The notes below the pieces were generated by a model. The model had not been told where the DNA came from. It did not search any database and was given only the letters and a program-made list of their open reading frames with translations. Shown piece by piece: positions 1 to 9,397 of a stretch of 64,000 nt of DNA. Within the stretch, counting starts at the first letter, position 1. Each line of letters opens with the position of its first letter. Source of the stretch: CALMFG01 sp963674805 (lineage in GTDB: Bacteria; Bacillota; Clostridia; Christensenellales; CALMFG01). Location of the stretch: contig CAXXNY010000021.1 in assembly GCA_963674805.2 (NCBI GenBank), positions 372,001 to 436,000 of the forward strand. Direction: 5' to 3'. The position numbers and the translations under genes are program-made.

Positions 1-96
1 CCGGGCGGTGCGTTTGAAGCAGCCGAACTGCTGGGCAAAGAAGAAACGCTGAAGCGGCTGAAAGCCAGCATTGAAAAACTAAAGCAGGCGTATTAA
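1..96 (+). CDS. C-terminal fragment of an unidentified protein
   Basis: Only the last 31 codons are present; they read in frame from base 1 to a TAA at 94-96. The fragment begins PGGAFEAAELLGKEE and ends in a Lys/Leu-rich, helix-like tail (ASIEKLKQAY). This is too short to name a family. The next gene starts about 25 bases downstream on the same strand, so the two could be co-transcribed. Confidence 0.6.
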   Translation, partial: PGGAFEAAELLGKEETLKRLKASIEKLKQAY

Positions 97-121
97 GATA
101 TGCTTTTCATAGGAGCAGGAC

Positions 122-1201
122 TTGGCGGATAAGGATATTACCATGCCGGCCGGTATTGAACCGGAGGCATCAGAAAAGCGCCCGGACACCCGTATTGAAC
201 GGAGGAGGAAAAGGCGCCAAAACACTGCCTCGACTGTGTTCGCGGTATTGTTTGTGGTGCTGTGCTTGGCGGCGGCCTGGTTTTTTCTGCCGAACTTTCA
301 TCGCGTAATCAGGGGCGATTTCAGCGAACTTAAGAATTTTGCCCTGTTGGCTTATCCGGAAGAAACACCGGAGCCACCCCCCGAGCCGACGCCGGTTAAC
401 GTTGCAACGCCCGAACCGGGCCCGACACCCGAGCCGGAACCGATGACAGGCTTTTTAACCACAGAGAATTCATATCTCAGTGCGAACGTATCGGTTACCG
501 TTGAAACGGTGGTTGAAAATAATAAAACCTATTATGTTGCCGATATTATCATTAAAGATATGTCGGCGATTCAAACCGGAGTGTTCCGTGTGCCGGACGG
601 CGTGACCAAAGGCGATGTGGTGGAAACCGCTATACAGAATAATGCAATCATTGCGATTAATACCGACTATTATACCTACCGTGATTCGGGTAATATTATC
701 CGGAACGGTGAAGTCATGGTCAACGACGGATGGGGCGACACTCTCTGCATCTTTGAAGACGGAAGCATGGACACCTTTGTGGGCGCGCAGCATGACGCGT
801 ACGAATTGCAGGAAATGGGAGTGGTGCAGTCATTCACCTTCGGACCGGTTCTGGTTGAGGACGGCCAGATTATGTGGGAGAACCTAAGGGGCTCAGGACT
901 GAAAGAAGCCCGGCATCCGCGGGCGGGTATCGGCTACTATGAGCCTGGGCATTACCTCTTTGTCGTTGTGGACGGCCGAAAGGAAGGGTATTCGATCGGT
1001 ATGACTGTCACGGAGTTTGCCGAGATGTTTGCGGCGCGCGGATGTGAGCTTGCCTATAATTTGGATGGCGGCGGATCGGCAACCATGGCGTTTTTGGGCC
1101 AGCTGGTCAACCGGCCGGAAGGCAGAACCGATCATTTAAGGAATGTAGACGGGATTTTGTATATCAAGGACGATATTTACGAAATCGCTCCGTCGGAATA
1201 A
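122..1201 (+). CDS. membrane-anchored phosphodiester glycosidase (NAGPA/DUF2233-type) domain protein
   Basis: A 359-residue protein. A basic cytoplasmic N-terminus is followed by one membrane segment (about residues 40-60), a Pro/Glu-rich linker with PEPTPE-like repeats (about 80-107), and then an extracellular domain. That domain resembles the phosphodiester glycosidase family (NAGPA-like). The hallmark is near the C-terminus: YNLDGGGSATM followed by RNVDGILYI. Family members remove GlcNAc-phosphodiester caps or act on cell-wall and exopolysaccharide sugars; the substrate here is unknown. The TTG start is chosen because AGGAGCAGG lies just upstream. An ATG at 143 is an alternative. It precedes a glycosyltransferase gene, which fits a surface-glycan role. 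Confidence 0.8.
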   Translation: MADKDITMPAGIEPEASEKRPDTRIERRRKRRQNTASTVFAVLFVVLCLAAAWFFLPNFHRVIRGDFSELKNFALLAYPEETPEPPPEPTPVNVATPEPGPTPEPEPMTGFLTTENSYLSANVSVTVETVVENNKTYYVADIIIKDMSAIQTGVFRVPDGVTKGDVVETAIQNNAIIAINTDYYTYRDSGNIIRNGEVMVNDGWGDTLCIFEDGSMDTFVGAQHDAYELQEMGVVQSFTFGPVLVEDGQIMWENLRGSGLKEARHPRAGIGYYEPGHYLFVVVDGRKEGYSIGMTVTEFAEMFAARGCELAYNLDGGGSATMAFLGQLVNRPEGRTDHLRNVDGILYIKDDIYEIAPSE

Positions 1202-1220
1202 TAGCTTTAAGGTGGTTAGA

Positions 1221-2300
1221 ATGGGAACGAAACAAGCAAGGCCGGCATGCCTGATACCGGCATATAAACCGACACAACAGATGTTAACCGTGGTGGAGCA
1301 GCTGTTAACTGAAGATTACTCGGCTGTGATTCTGGTCGATGACGGCGGCGGCGAAGCGTTCGCCGATCTATTCAAACAGGCCGAGAAATTGGGCTGTATC
1401 TTATTAACGCATGAACAAAACAAAGGCAAGGGCGCGGCGCTGAAAACCGGACTGACTTATTATATGGAACACTTCAAAGGCGGTATCGGCGTGGTGACTG
1501 CGGATGCGGACGGACAACATACGCCTGAGGATATTTTTAAGGTAGCCGATGCGCTGGTCGAAAATCCTGACGCACTCATCATGGGATGCCGGGCATTCGG
1601 GAAAGAAGTACCATTTAAATCGAAAGCGGGCAACCTCATCACGCGCTTTATCTACCGGTGTTTAAGCGGTATTAAACTTTCAGATACCCAGACGGGCCTT
1701 CGCGGGATTCCGGGCGCATCGATTCCGATGATGCTCAAGATTCACGGCGACCGTTATGAATATGAAATGAGTATGCTGATGGAAGCAAAGCCGATGGGGC
1801 TGAGGCTGATCGAAGTGCCGATCACTACGGTCTATTTTGATGATAATGCAGGCTCTCATTTTAACGCGGTGCGGGATTCGTTCCTGATTTATAAGATGAT
1901 CTTTTCTTATGTCGGTGCGTCGTTTTTCTCTTTTCTGGTGGACTATGGTCTTTATTCGCTGTTAACGGTGATACTGCCGCCTTTCTTTAAGGATCCGTCA
2001 CACGTGGTTTTGGGGCTTTCAACCGTGATTATTATCAGCAATGTCGGTGCGCGTATCGTCAGTACACTGGTGAACTTTTCACTGAACCGGAAGATACTGC
2101 TGCCGAAGTTCCATAAGCAGGATTCGATCTTTGTGCATATCGGCAAGTACTATGCTTTGGCGGTGGTTGTGATGCTGATGGATACATTATTTGTCGCGGG
2201 TATGTCGCTGGTCATGAGCAAATATGTCGCAAAAATCATCAGCGGTGTTGTGCTCTATATTTTTAACTTTATCGTGCAAAAACGCGTGGTGTTTGTTTAA
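1221..2300 (+). CDS. family 2 glycosyltransferase fused to a GtrA-like membrane domain
   Basis: The N-terminal half is a GT-A glycosyltransferase: LIPAYKP at the start, a VDDGGG nucleotide-binding loop, TADADGQH as the DxD-type metal motif, and DTQTGLRG. The C-terminal 130 residues form about four hydrophobic segments typical of GtrA. Such fusions probably transfer a sugar to a polyprenyl phosphate and help move it across the membrane for surface-glycan decoration. The ATG at 1221 is preferred over the GTG at 1212 because AAGGTGG sits 6 bases upstream of it. The gene lies 19 bases after the glycosidase gene, so the two probably form an operon. Confidence 0.85.
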   Translation: MGTKQARPACLIPAYKPTQQMLTVVEQLLTEDYSAVILVDDGGGEAFADLFKQAEKLGCILLTHEQNKGKGAALKTGLTYYMEHFKGGIGVVTADADGQHTPEDIFKVADALVENPDALIMGCRAFGKEVPFKSKAGNLITRFIYRCLSGIKLSDTQTGLRGIPGASIPMMLKIHGDRYEYEMSMLMEAKPMGLRLIEVPITTVYFDDNAGSHFNAVRDSFLIYKMIFSYVGASFFSFLVDYGLYSLLTVILPPFFKDPSHVVLGLSTVIIISNVGARIVSTLVNFSLNRKILLPKFHKQDSIFVHIGKYYALAVVVMLMDTLFVAGMSLVMSKYVAKIISGVVLYIFNFIVQKRVVFV

Positions 2301-2349
2301 AGCTTTACAAAACGGGCGTGTTTATATATAATAACGCATGAAATAAAAT

Positions 2350-2597
2350 AAAGGCGATTGGATAAGAGACGATCCGTAAAGCGTATTCTTTATAGCGAGC
2401 CGCGGAAGGTGAAAGCGCGGCAGGAAGAAACCGGATGAATCACTCTTAAAGCCGCTTGTCCGAAATAATATTAAGGCAGGCCGTAAGTGATGCGTTAAAT
2501 ACAGGCTAAAGTGCTGGGGAGCCGCAAACTTCTCAGAATTAAGGTGGTACCACGGAATTTATCCTTTCGTCCTTTTGGCGAAGGATTTTTTATTTTA
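2350..2597 (+). promoter_or_regulatory. T-box leader, isoleucine-specific
   Basis: The roughly 310-base gap before ileS contains a T-box. The T-box core AAGGTGGTACCACGG is at 2541-2555. It is followed by a terminator hairpin whose ATCCTT and AAGGAT arms (2561-2588) precede a T-rich tract. Upstream, the Stem I base pairs AAGAG with CTCTT. The 3' side of the specifier loop reads GAATCACT, giving an ATC (Ile) specifier at 2439-2441 followed by the expected purine. Uncharged tRNA-Ile should favour the antiterminator and allow ileS transcription. Confidence 0.93.
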
Positions 2598-2628
2598 AGC
2601 AAAATAAAGGAGGATGACGGTAAACGCA

Positions 2629-5600
2629 ATGCACTATAAAAAGGTATCGACAGATCTTGATTTTGTAAAACGCGAGAAAGAAGTACTGGAATTCTGGCAG
2701 GAAAATGAGATATTTAAAAAGTCCGTTGAGATGAGTAAAGGCAGAGAGCCTTTTACCTTTTATGACGGGCCGCCGACGGCAAACGGAAAGCCGCATATCG
2801 GCCATATTTTAACGCGCTGTATCAAGGACTTGATTCCGCGTTACCAGACCATGAAAGGCAAGGATGTGCTGCGCAAAGCAGGCTGGGATACGCACGGACT
2901 GCCGGTAGAGCTGGAAGTTGAAAGGCATCTGGGGCTGGACGGCAAGGAACAGATTGAATCATACGGCGTTGAAGCGTTTATTGACGAATGCAAAAAGAGC
3001 GTCTGGAAGTATAAAAGCGAATGGGAGCGTATGAGCGACCGTGTCGGTTTTTGGGCGGACATGGAAGACCCCTATGTGACTTATGAGGATAACTATATCG
3101 AATCGGTCTGGTGGTCGCTTAAACAGATACACGAAAAAGACCTCTTATATAAAGGGCACAAAATCGTGCCGTACTGCCCCCGCTGTGAGACCTCGCTGTC
3201 TTCGCACGAAGTGGCGCAGGGCTATAAGGACGTCACAGAGACTTCGATTTTTGTCCGCTTCCGCGTCAGGGACATGGACAACGCCTACTTTTTGGCATGG
3301 ACGACCACACCGTGGACGCTGCCTTCCAACGTGGGGCTGTGCGTGAATCCGCACGAAACGTATGCGAAAGTAACTTATCAGGGCCAGCAGTTAATCCTGG
3401 CAAAGGCATTAACCGAACCGCTGCTTGGCGATGATTTTGAAGTGATTGAGGAATATATCGGCCAGGACCTAGAAAGAATGGCGTATGAACCGCTGTTTGA
3501 CTTCGGCGATGTGGAGGACAAATCGAAAGCCTGGTTTGTCACCTGCGACACCTATGTCACGCTGACCGACGGCACCGGGATTGTTCATATTGCGCCGGCA
3601 TTTGGTGAAGACGACGCCAGAGTTGGGCGCAGTTATGATTTGCCGTTCGTCCAGAAGGTCAACGCACAAGGCAAGTTCGTAGCCGGAACGCCGTGGGCGG
3701 GTGTGTTTGTCAAGGACGCGGATAAGCCCATCATTCAAGACTTGGATGACCGCGGCCTGTTATTTATGGAAAAGGATTATGCGCACAGTTACCCGTTCTG
3801 CTGGCGCTGCGATACGCCGCTGTTGTATTACGCACGCAGTTCATGGTTTGTTGCGATGACAAAGGTGAAAGACCTGCTGATGCAAAACAACCGGAACGTC
3901 AACTGGCTGCCGGAGAATATCAAAGAAGGGCGCATGGGCAACTTCATCGAGAACGTTATCGACTGGGGACTGTCGCGTGAACGGTATTGGGGAACGCCAC
4001 TGCCGGTCTGGGAATGCAAGTGCGGCTATGTACACGTGATCGGATCAAAGGCAGAGCTGAAAGAAATGAGCAGCGACTGCCCCGACGAGATTGAACTGCA
4101 CAAGCCGTATATCGACGCGGTGCATCTGGATTGTCCGGAGTGCGGCGCAAAGATGACGCGCGTGCCGGAGGTCATCGACTGCTGGTACGATTCCGGTTCC
4201 ATGCCGTTTGCACAATGGCATTACCCCTTTGAGAACCAGGAGAAATTCAAAGTGCGCTTCCCGGCGGACTTTATCAGCGAGGCGGTAGACCAAACCAGAG
4301 GATGGTTCTATACACTGCTTGCGATTTCGACGGCGGTATTTGAGACCAACTGTTTTAATAATTGTATCGTGTTGGGGCACGTTCAGGATAAAGACGGGCA
4401 AAAGATGAGCAAACACAAAGGCAACGTAGTTGACCCGTGGACGGTGCTGGATCATCAGGGCGCGGATGCGGTGCGTTGGTATTTTTATTCCAATTCCAAT
4501 CCGTGGCTGCCTAACCGTTTCTATGAGGATGCGGTTTCCGAAGCCCAGCGTAAGTTTATGGGCACATTGTGGAACACCTACGCGTTTTATATTCTGTATG
4601 CGGATATTGACGGGTTTGACCCGACGCAGTATCAGTTGGAAACGGATAAACTGGCCCCGATGGACCAATGGATATTGTCCAAACTCAACACGCTGATTCA
4701 AAAGGTCAGCGGCTATCTGGATGAATACCGGCTGACGGAGCCTGCGCGCGAACTGAATAAATTCGTCGATCAGCTGTCTAACTGGTATGTCCGGAACGGA
4801 CGCCAGCGGTACTGGGGCAAGGAAATGACGCAGGATAAGATCAATGCGTTCATGACACTGTTTACGGTATTAGAGACGCTGTCACGCCTGATTGCGCCGT
4901 TTACCCCGTTTATGGCGGAGGCGATTTATCAAAACCTCGTCAGGACAGTCGACGCAAATGCGCCGCTCTCGGTGCACTTAAGCGATTATCCGGCTGCGGA
5001 CGCAGCGCTGATCAATAAAGACTTGGAAGCTAATATGGACTTGGTGCTGGATATCGTGGTGCTGGGCCGTGCGGTCAGAAATAAAACCGGCGTTAAAAAC
5101 CGCCAGCCGGTCGGCAACTTATATGTATCAGGCGACGCCTTACCCGATATGTTTGTTAAGATTATTGAGTCCGAACTCAATGTTAAGGCAGTCACCTTTG
5201 GCGCGGATGTATCACAGTTCGTCGGCTACAGCATTAAGCCTCAGCTGAAAACATTGGGGCCGAAGTACGGAAAGCAGCTGAATGCCATCCGGGAATATCT
5301 CTCAACCGCTGACGGCAATAAGATTGTGGATGCGGTGAGCGACGGAAAGACCTTCGCCTTTGATGCGGACGGCACCGTCGAAGTGACCGAAGAAGATTTG
5401 CTGATCGAACCGGTACAAAAGGCGGGCTTTGCGGCCGAAAGCGACGGGGATTTATCCGTCATTATGGATACCAACCTGACGCCGGAACTGATCAGTGAAG
5501 GATATGTCCGTGAACTGATCTCCAAGATTCAGACGATGCGGAAGGAAGCCGGATTTGAAGTCACTGACCACATTACGCTTTATATCAGTGCAGAGCAGAC

Positions 5601-5745
5601 ATTAATGAATGTGGTGAAAGCGAATCAGGATAAGATTATGTCTGAGGTATTAGCGGAAAGCCTGGCCGGAACAAAGGGTAATGGATATGAAAAGACCTGG
5701 GATATCAACGGCATTGAAGCGGCTGTGATGGTAGAAAAGGTTTAA
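2629..5745 (+). CDS. ileS: isoleucyl-tRNA synthetase, long (type 2) form
   Basis: A class I aminoacyl-tRNA synthetase that charges tRNA-Ile. The HIGH motif is in NGKPHIGHILTR, and the KMSKS loop reads GQKMSKHKGNVVDPW. The central editing (CP1) domain is present, with AWTTTPWTLPSN. At about 1,038 residues it matches the long, eukaryote-like IleS class rather than the roughly 920-residue class, and the KMSKH variant agrees. The ATG at 2629 is chosen because the strong AAAGGAGG ends at 2613. An in-frame ATG at 2614 would abut that site, although the 15-base spacing to 2629 is itself long. An Ile T-box controls it. Confidence 0.95.
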   Translation: MHYKKVSTDLDFVKREKEVLEFWQENEIFKKSVEMSKGREPFTFYDGPPTANGKPHIGHILTRCIKDLIPRYQTMKGKDVLRKAGWDTHGLPVELEVERHLGLDGKEQIESYGVEAFIDECKKSVWKYKSEWERMSDRVGFWADMEDPYVTYEDNYIESVWWSLKQIHEKDLLYKGHKIVPYCPRCETSLSSHEVAQGYKDVTETSIFVRFRVRDMDNAYFLAWTTTPWTLPSNVGLCVNPHETYAKVTYQGQQLILAKALTEPLLGDDFEVIEEYIGQDLERMAYEPLFDFGDVEDKSKAWFVTCDTYVTLTDGTGIVHIAPAFGEDDARVGRSYDLPFVQKVNAQGKFVAGTPWAGVFVKDADKPIIQDLDDRGLLFMEKDYAHSYPFCWRCDTPLLYYARSSWFVAMTKVKDLLMQNNRNVNWLPENIKEGRMGNFIENVIDWGLSRERYWGTPLPVWECKCGYVHVIGSKAELKEMSSDCPDEIELHKPYIDAVHLDCPECGAKMTRVPEVIDCWYDSGSMPFAQWHYPFENQEKFKVRFPADFISEAVDQTRGWFYTLLAISTAVFETNCFNNCIVLGHVQDKDGQKMSKHKGNVVDPWTVLDHQGADAVRWYFYSNSNPWLPNRFYEDAVSEAQRKFMGTLWNTYAFYILYADIDGFDPTQYQLETDKLAPMDQWILSKLNTLIQKVSGYLDEYRLTEPARELNKFVDQLSNWYVRNGRQRYWGKEMTQDKINAFMTLFTVLETLSRLIAPFTPFMAEAIYQNLVRTVDANAPLSVHLSDYPAADAALINKDLEANMDLVLDIVVLGRAVRNKTGVKNRQPVGNLYVSGDALPDMFVKIIESELNVKAVTFGADVSQFVGYSIKPQLKTLGPKYGKQLNAIREYLSTADGNKIVDAVSDGKTFAFDADGTVEVTEEDLLIEPVQKAGFAAESDGDLSVIMDTNLTPELISEGYVRELISKIQTMRKEAGFEVTDHITLYISAEQTLMNVVKANQDKIMSEVLAESLAGTKGNGYEKTWDINGIEAAVMVEKV

Positions 5746-5750
5746 AAAAT

Positions 5751-5786
5751 AAAAAAAAGCGGTGATTACCACCGCTTTTTTTTATT
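5751..5786. terminator. bidirectional intrinsic terminator after ileS and the PepV-like gene
   Basis: AAGCGGTG and CACCGCTT arms around ATTAC, with an A-run on the left and a T-run on the right. It can serve both convergent genes. Confidence 0.9.
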
Positions 5787-5790
5787 GGTT

Positions 5791-7191
5791 TTAATCTTCA
5801 TATTCTTCGCTGGTCAGTTTGATCAGTGCGTTTGCCGTAATCTGTGCGCACCGCATCAATGTATCGATTCGGATGTATTCATCCGGCCCGTGTTCAACAT
5901 GCTCTTCGCCCGGGAAAAGCGGTCCGAAGGATACAGCGTTCTCAAACGCGCGGGCATAAGTTGCGCCGCCCATCGCCATGCAATAGGCTTCCTCACCGGT
6001 AATTTCGGAATACGCTTCCTTCAGCTTGATAATCAGCGGGCTGTCTTCCGGTGCATATATCGCCGGAAGGTCGTGTGAAACAGTAATATCGAATACGGAT
6101 CCAAAGATACGTTCCACCTTCGCCATGATGTCTTTCTTTTCAAAGGTTACGGGGTACCGTATATCCAGCATACATTCGACATTGTCCCCGTCAATTTTTA
6201 AGACGCCCATATTAATGGTGAGTTTTCCGCTGATTTCGTCTTTCAGTGCAAGCGATGTGTTCTCACCGTTATGGTGATAGCCGATTGAGGAGGCCAGATT
6301 ATCAATCACGTCTGCTACAGTTCCGCCCGCGAGCGGAAGCGTATTTAAGAACATGACAAGGTGCATACCGGCATTAAAACCTTCATCCGGTAAAGAACCA
6401 TGAGCCGATAATCCCGGAGCGGAAACCAGAACGCCCTCATCGGTTTGGGATACCGTAAGCGGATAGTTACTGCTTTCGTTAAAGATCGCCACTGACTTTT
6501 CGATGAGCGCTTTATCGGCATCCAGTATGCATTCGGCGTGGTTCGGGACGATATTGGGGCGCTCGCCGCATGTAAAGCTGCTGACCACGACACCGTTGTT
6601 ATCCGCGGATTCGATCACCTTCTTCAGGCTTAAATGAAGCAGCCCCTTCTCTGCATTGATAATCGGATATTCCGCATCCGGAGAAATTGCCGCAGACGGC
6701 ATGGATTTATGCGCTTTATAATACGCCATATCAGTCCAGCCGGTTTCTTCATCACAGCCGAAAATCAGCCGTATTTTTTTATTTAATAAGATGCCGTTAT
6801 CTGCCAGCGCCTTTAAGGCGAACAACGAAGCCACGGCAGGCCCTTTGTTATCGATTGCACCTCTGCCATATATCTTGTCATCGACGATTGTGCCGTCAAA
6901 TGCGGGATAAGTCCAGCCTTCTCCAGCGGGAACAACATCGAGATGAGTCAGGACAGCAATAATATCATCGCCTTCGCCATAATCAATATATCCGAGATAG
7001 CCAAACAGATTCACGCAGTCCATATCCATCGATTCCGCTGTGCTCATCATATACATCAGTGCGTCGAATATGCCTCGTCCGTACGGGCGGTTTAATTCCG
7101 CTTCCTGTTTGACGCTTTCGATACGAAGCAGCGAAATGAGCGTATCAATCATCTCCTGCTTATAGTTTGTCATTGTAATTATACTTTGCAT
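5791..7191 (-). CDS. PepV-like dipeptidase, M20 family
   Basis: A metallopeptidase of the M20 family, closest in look to PepV/Sapep dipeptidases; these split dipeptides inside the cell. Zinc-site motifs are THLDVVPAGEGW (His and the following Asp), GRGAIDNKG, CDEETGW and SPDAEYP. The C-terminal MGGATYAR contains the loop usual in this group. Length (about 466 residues) fits. The ATG at 7191 is preferred because GAGGG lies 11 bases upstream; a longer TTG start exists at 7209. The gene stands alone and is convergent with ileS. Confidence 0.88.
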   Translation of the reverse strand: MQSIITMTNYKQEMIDTLISLLRIESVKQEAELNRPYGRGIFDALMYMMSTAESMDMDCVNLFGYLGYIDYGEGDDIIAVLTHLDVVPAGEGWTYPAFDGTIVDDKIYGRGAIDNKGPAVASLFALKALADNGILLNKKIRLIFGCDEETGWTDMAYYKAHKSMPSAAISPDAEYPIINAEKGLLHLSLKKVIESADNNGVVVSSFTCGERPNIVPNHAECILDADKALIEKSVAIFNESSNYPLTVSQTDEGVLVSAPGLSAHGSLPDEGFNAGMHLVMFLNTLPLAGGTVADVIDNLASSIGYHHNGENTSLALKDEISGKLTINMGVLKIDGDNVECMLDIRYPVTFEKKDIMAKVERIFGSVFDITVSHDLPAIYAPEDSPLIIKLKEAYSEITGEEAYCMAMGGATYARAFENAVSFGPLFPGEEHVEHGPDEYIRIDTLMRCAQITANALIKLTSEEYED

Positions 7192-7302
7192 TTTATCTTC
7201 TACCCTCAAAAAAATGTTCTTAATTTTATATTATACAAAAAAAACATAGATAAATCCAGAGATTCAGGATAATTCATTTTCAAATTGTTTGCAACAAAAA
7301 AT

Positions 7303-7331
7303 TTGCCGATTAATGTATAATATTTTATAAT
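7303..7331 (+). promoter_or_regulatory. sigma-A-type promoter for radC
   Basis: TTGCCG at 7303-7308 and TATAAT at 7326-7331, with a 17-base spacer. It lies about 80 bases before the radC start. Confidence 0.6.
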
Positions 7332-7409
7332 ATAGCCGATAAACATTTGGATTAGGTTATCTCCGTGTAAAATATACACATTCAAATACAGATTAGCGGG
7401 GCAAAAACA

Positions 7410-8192
7410 GTGGTGCATGAAGGACATAGGGACAGACTGAGGGAACGATTTGAAAAGGAAGGGCTGCAGCATTTTCAGGATCACGAGGTGCTTGAACTGA
7501 TGCTGTTTTATGCGATTCCGAGAAAAGACACCAATCCCATCGCCCACCGGTTGCTGAACGCATTCGGATCGCTGACCGGCGTACTGGAAGCGCAGGTTTC
7601 GGACCTTGAGAAAGTCGAGGGGATCGGGCATAACACAGCGGTTTATATCAAGCTGAATATTGCGATTATGAAAAAATACCGTACGGATAAATTGAAACGT
7701 TCGGTGCGTATCGTTACGATGAAAGACGCGGGTGAATATGCCTGCGAGCTTTTGTTTGCGGCAAAAGAAGAACAAGTTTGGCTGCTCTGTTTAAACATGA
7801 AGTCTGAAACCATTGCCTGTGAGAAAATCTGTGACGGTACATTAACCGAGTCGCCGGTATATCCGCGCAAGATCGTATCCGCTGCGCTTAAGCATAATGC
7901 CGCAAAAATTATATTAATCCATAACCATCCGGGCGGCATCGTCAAACCATCAGTCGATGACATCAATGCCACGATGGCGCTGATTAAAACCGTCAGAAGC
8001 CTGGATATGGATTTATTAGACCATATCATCACCAGCGACAACCGCTATTTTTCTTTCGCCGCCAAGCAGTTCATCGAAAGTGATATGGATAAAGATGACG
8101 CATATGCCCATCAATATGAGGATGGATTCTTAGATGAGGATATCGGGCATAAGATCACCTTTAAACAAGCAAGCCGGAGCGTATCGCTATGA
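7410..8192 (+). CDS. radC: RadC family JAB-domain protein
   Basis: The first 90 residues carry the RadC UPF0758 helix-hairpin-helix region (VEGIGHNTAVYIK). The second half is a JAB/MPN metalloprotease-like domain whose zinc motif is HNHPGG...SVDD. The family was once linked to DNA repair, but its real role is unsettled. The start is one of two consecutive GTG codons (7410 or 7413), preceded by GCGGGG. The last four bases (ATGA) overlap the start of the next gene, so the two are translationally coupled. RadC homologues occur in mobile elements, but nothing else here indicates one. Confidence 0.9.
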   Translation: MVHEGHRDRLRERFEKEGLQHFQDHEVLELMLFYAIPRKDTNPIAHRLLNAFGSLTGVLEAQVSDLEKVEGIGHNTAVYIKLNIAIMKKYRTDKLKRSVRIVTMKDAGEYACELLFAAKEEQVWLLCLNMKSETIACEKICDGTLTESPVYPRKIVSAALKHNAAKIILIHNHPGGIVKPSVDDINATMALIKTVRSLDMDLLDHIITSDNRYFSFAAKQFIESDMDKDDAYAHQYEDGFLDEDIGHKITFKQASRSVSL

Positions 8193-8776
8193 AAGAACTG
8201 ATGCGTATTCTGCTCATTGGGATTATCGGAGTGGCTGCGGCGGTTGCGGTCGGCATGGCGGTGCTATTCATTTCCAGTTTTGCGTTGATTAAGCTGGGCG
8301 AGAAAACCGAGGCTGCGGAAAAAGCGGATTGTATTCTTGTGCCTGGGGCGCGTATCGGCGGGCGGGCGCTGGACTTTCGCCTGAACATGGCGTCAGAACT
8401 TTATGACGCGGGATATGCGCCTTATATCATTGTTTCGGGTGCGCAGGGAGAAGACGAACCGACTACGGAAGCGCGTTATATGGCAGACTACCTAACCGAT
8501 AAAGGTGTTCCGGAAGAGAATATTCTTTTAGAAGAGGCGGCTGTATCCACATATGAGAACTTTTTGTTTTCAAAAGCCATCATGGATCAGCAGGGGTTTA
8601 AGGACGCAATCATCGTCAGCAACGACTACCACTGCTATCGGTGCGGGAAGATGGCGGAATTGGTGGGGATATCTTTTCAGATTCAGCCGGTACAGAAACC
8701 CAAAGGCATCTATACCAAAGGGCCGTTCCGGGAGACGCTGGCTGTTATGTGGTATTATTTCTTAGGCAAGTTTTAA
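8189..8776 (+). CDS. YdcF/SanA-like (DUF218) membrane protein
   Basis: A 195-residue protein with one N-terminal membrane segment (about residues 5-33), followed by a DUF218 domain: ILVPGARIGGR, YIIVSGAQGEDE, TEARYMADYL, and VSNDYHCYR. The family includes YdcF, SanA and ElyC, linked to envelope integrity and lipid-carrier metabolism. The exact reaction is not known from sequence. It overlaps radC by 4 bases and shares its promoter. Confidence 0.85.
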   Translation: MKELMRILLIGIIGVAAAVAVGMAVLFISSFALIKLGEKTEAAEKADCILVPGARIGGRALDFRLNMASELYDAGYAPYIIVSGAQGEDEPTTEARYMADYLTDKGVPEENILLEEAAVSTYENFLFSKAIMDQQGFKDAIIVSNDYHCYRCGKMAELVGISFQIQPVQKPKGIYTKGPFRETLAVMWYYFLGKF

Positions 8777-8787
8777 AATTAAAGCAA

Positions 8788-8812
8788 GGTGCGGATAGCC
8801 GCCCCTTTTTAT
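8788..8812 (+). terminator. probable terminator after the radC operon
   Basis: GGTGCGG and CCGCCCC arms around ATAG, with one mismatch, followed by TTTTT. Confidence 0.6.
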
Positions 8813-8858
8813 TGGTTTTCGTGAACTTATATTTACGACTGGCTTGAACCAGTTGTTG

Positions 8859-9383
8859 CTAAAGGCCGGCGATAAACAGCTTAATCGCCTGCTTTGCAGA
8901 ATCAAATGCCATTTGGTCGAAGTCGATATCTTCTTGGCGCACCCAAAGAATCTCTTCCGCGTCGTCCCCGGCTTTCGGCACCGAGTCTTCGGCAAGCGAA
9001 GCGGTGAAAAAACAGTCGAGGGTATGGTATAACACATCTTTATAGAGATAGGTGTTTGGGAATGATGCGAAGTATCGGACGGAAAACACTTCGGTGTTGA
9101 TTTCTTCAATCAGTTCACGTATGACGCCGTCTTCCAGCCGTTCGCCGTAGTCCACAAAACCACCGGGGAGATCAAGCATCCCCTGCCCGGGCGCATTCTT
9201 GCGCTTGATAAACATCACTTCAACACCGCGGGTTAAGATACAGCCCACAGCCGCCGCGCAGTTAAAATAAAAGCGATAACCGCAGGTCCTGCAGCGCATG
9301 GCGTTTGGGCCATCCTCAATGTCGGCGCTTTTACACCGCGGGCAGTATTTGAATCCGGTTTTCTTTAGAAAAGTGTCTTTTAT
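8859..9383 (-). CDS. zinc-ribbon Nudix hydrolase
   Basis: The N-terminal zinc ribbon has two CxxC pairs (CPRC and CRTC, about residues 14-35). The Nudix box is complete: GGFVDYGERLEDG followed by RELIEE. Such enzymes hydrolyse nucleoside diphosphates linked to another group, for example ADP-ribose or NADH; the substrate cannot be told. The ATG at 9383 follows AGCAGGT and lies 14 bases after the stop of the ABC ATPase gene. It is the last gene of the importer operon, which could mean that its substrate is related to the imported compound. It lacks the SQPWPFPxS signature of NudC. Confidence 0.85.
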   Translation of the reverse strand: MKDTFLKKTGFKYCPRCKSADIEDGPNAMRCRTCGYRFYFNCAAAVGCILTRGVEVMFIKRKNAPGQGMLDLPGGFVDYGERLEDGVIRELIEEINTEVFSVRYFASFPNTYLYKDVLYHTLDCFFTASLAEDSVPKAGDDAEEILWVRQEDIDFDQMAFDSAKQAIKLFIAGL

Positions 9384-9397
9384 CATAAATACCTGCT

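Noticed and set aside
4045..4701. A long antisense frame (218 codons) inside ileS.
   Set aside because: It shadows a conserved gene and has no ribosome site or family resemblance.
7410..8192. radC as a marker of a mobile element.
   Set aside because: Flanking genes are ordinary, with no integrase, terminal repeats or composition change.
8859..9383. NudC (NADH pyrophosphatase).
   Set aside because: The NudC-specific downstream signature is missing, although a zinc ribbon is present.
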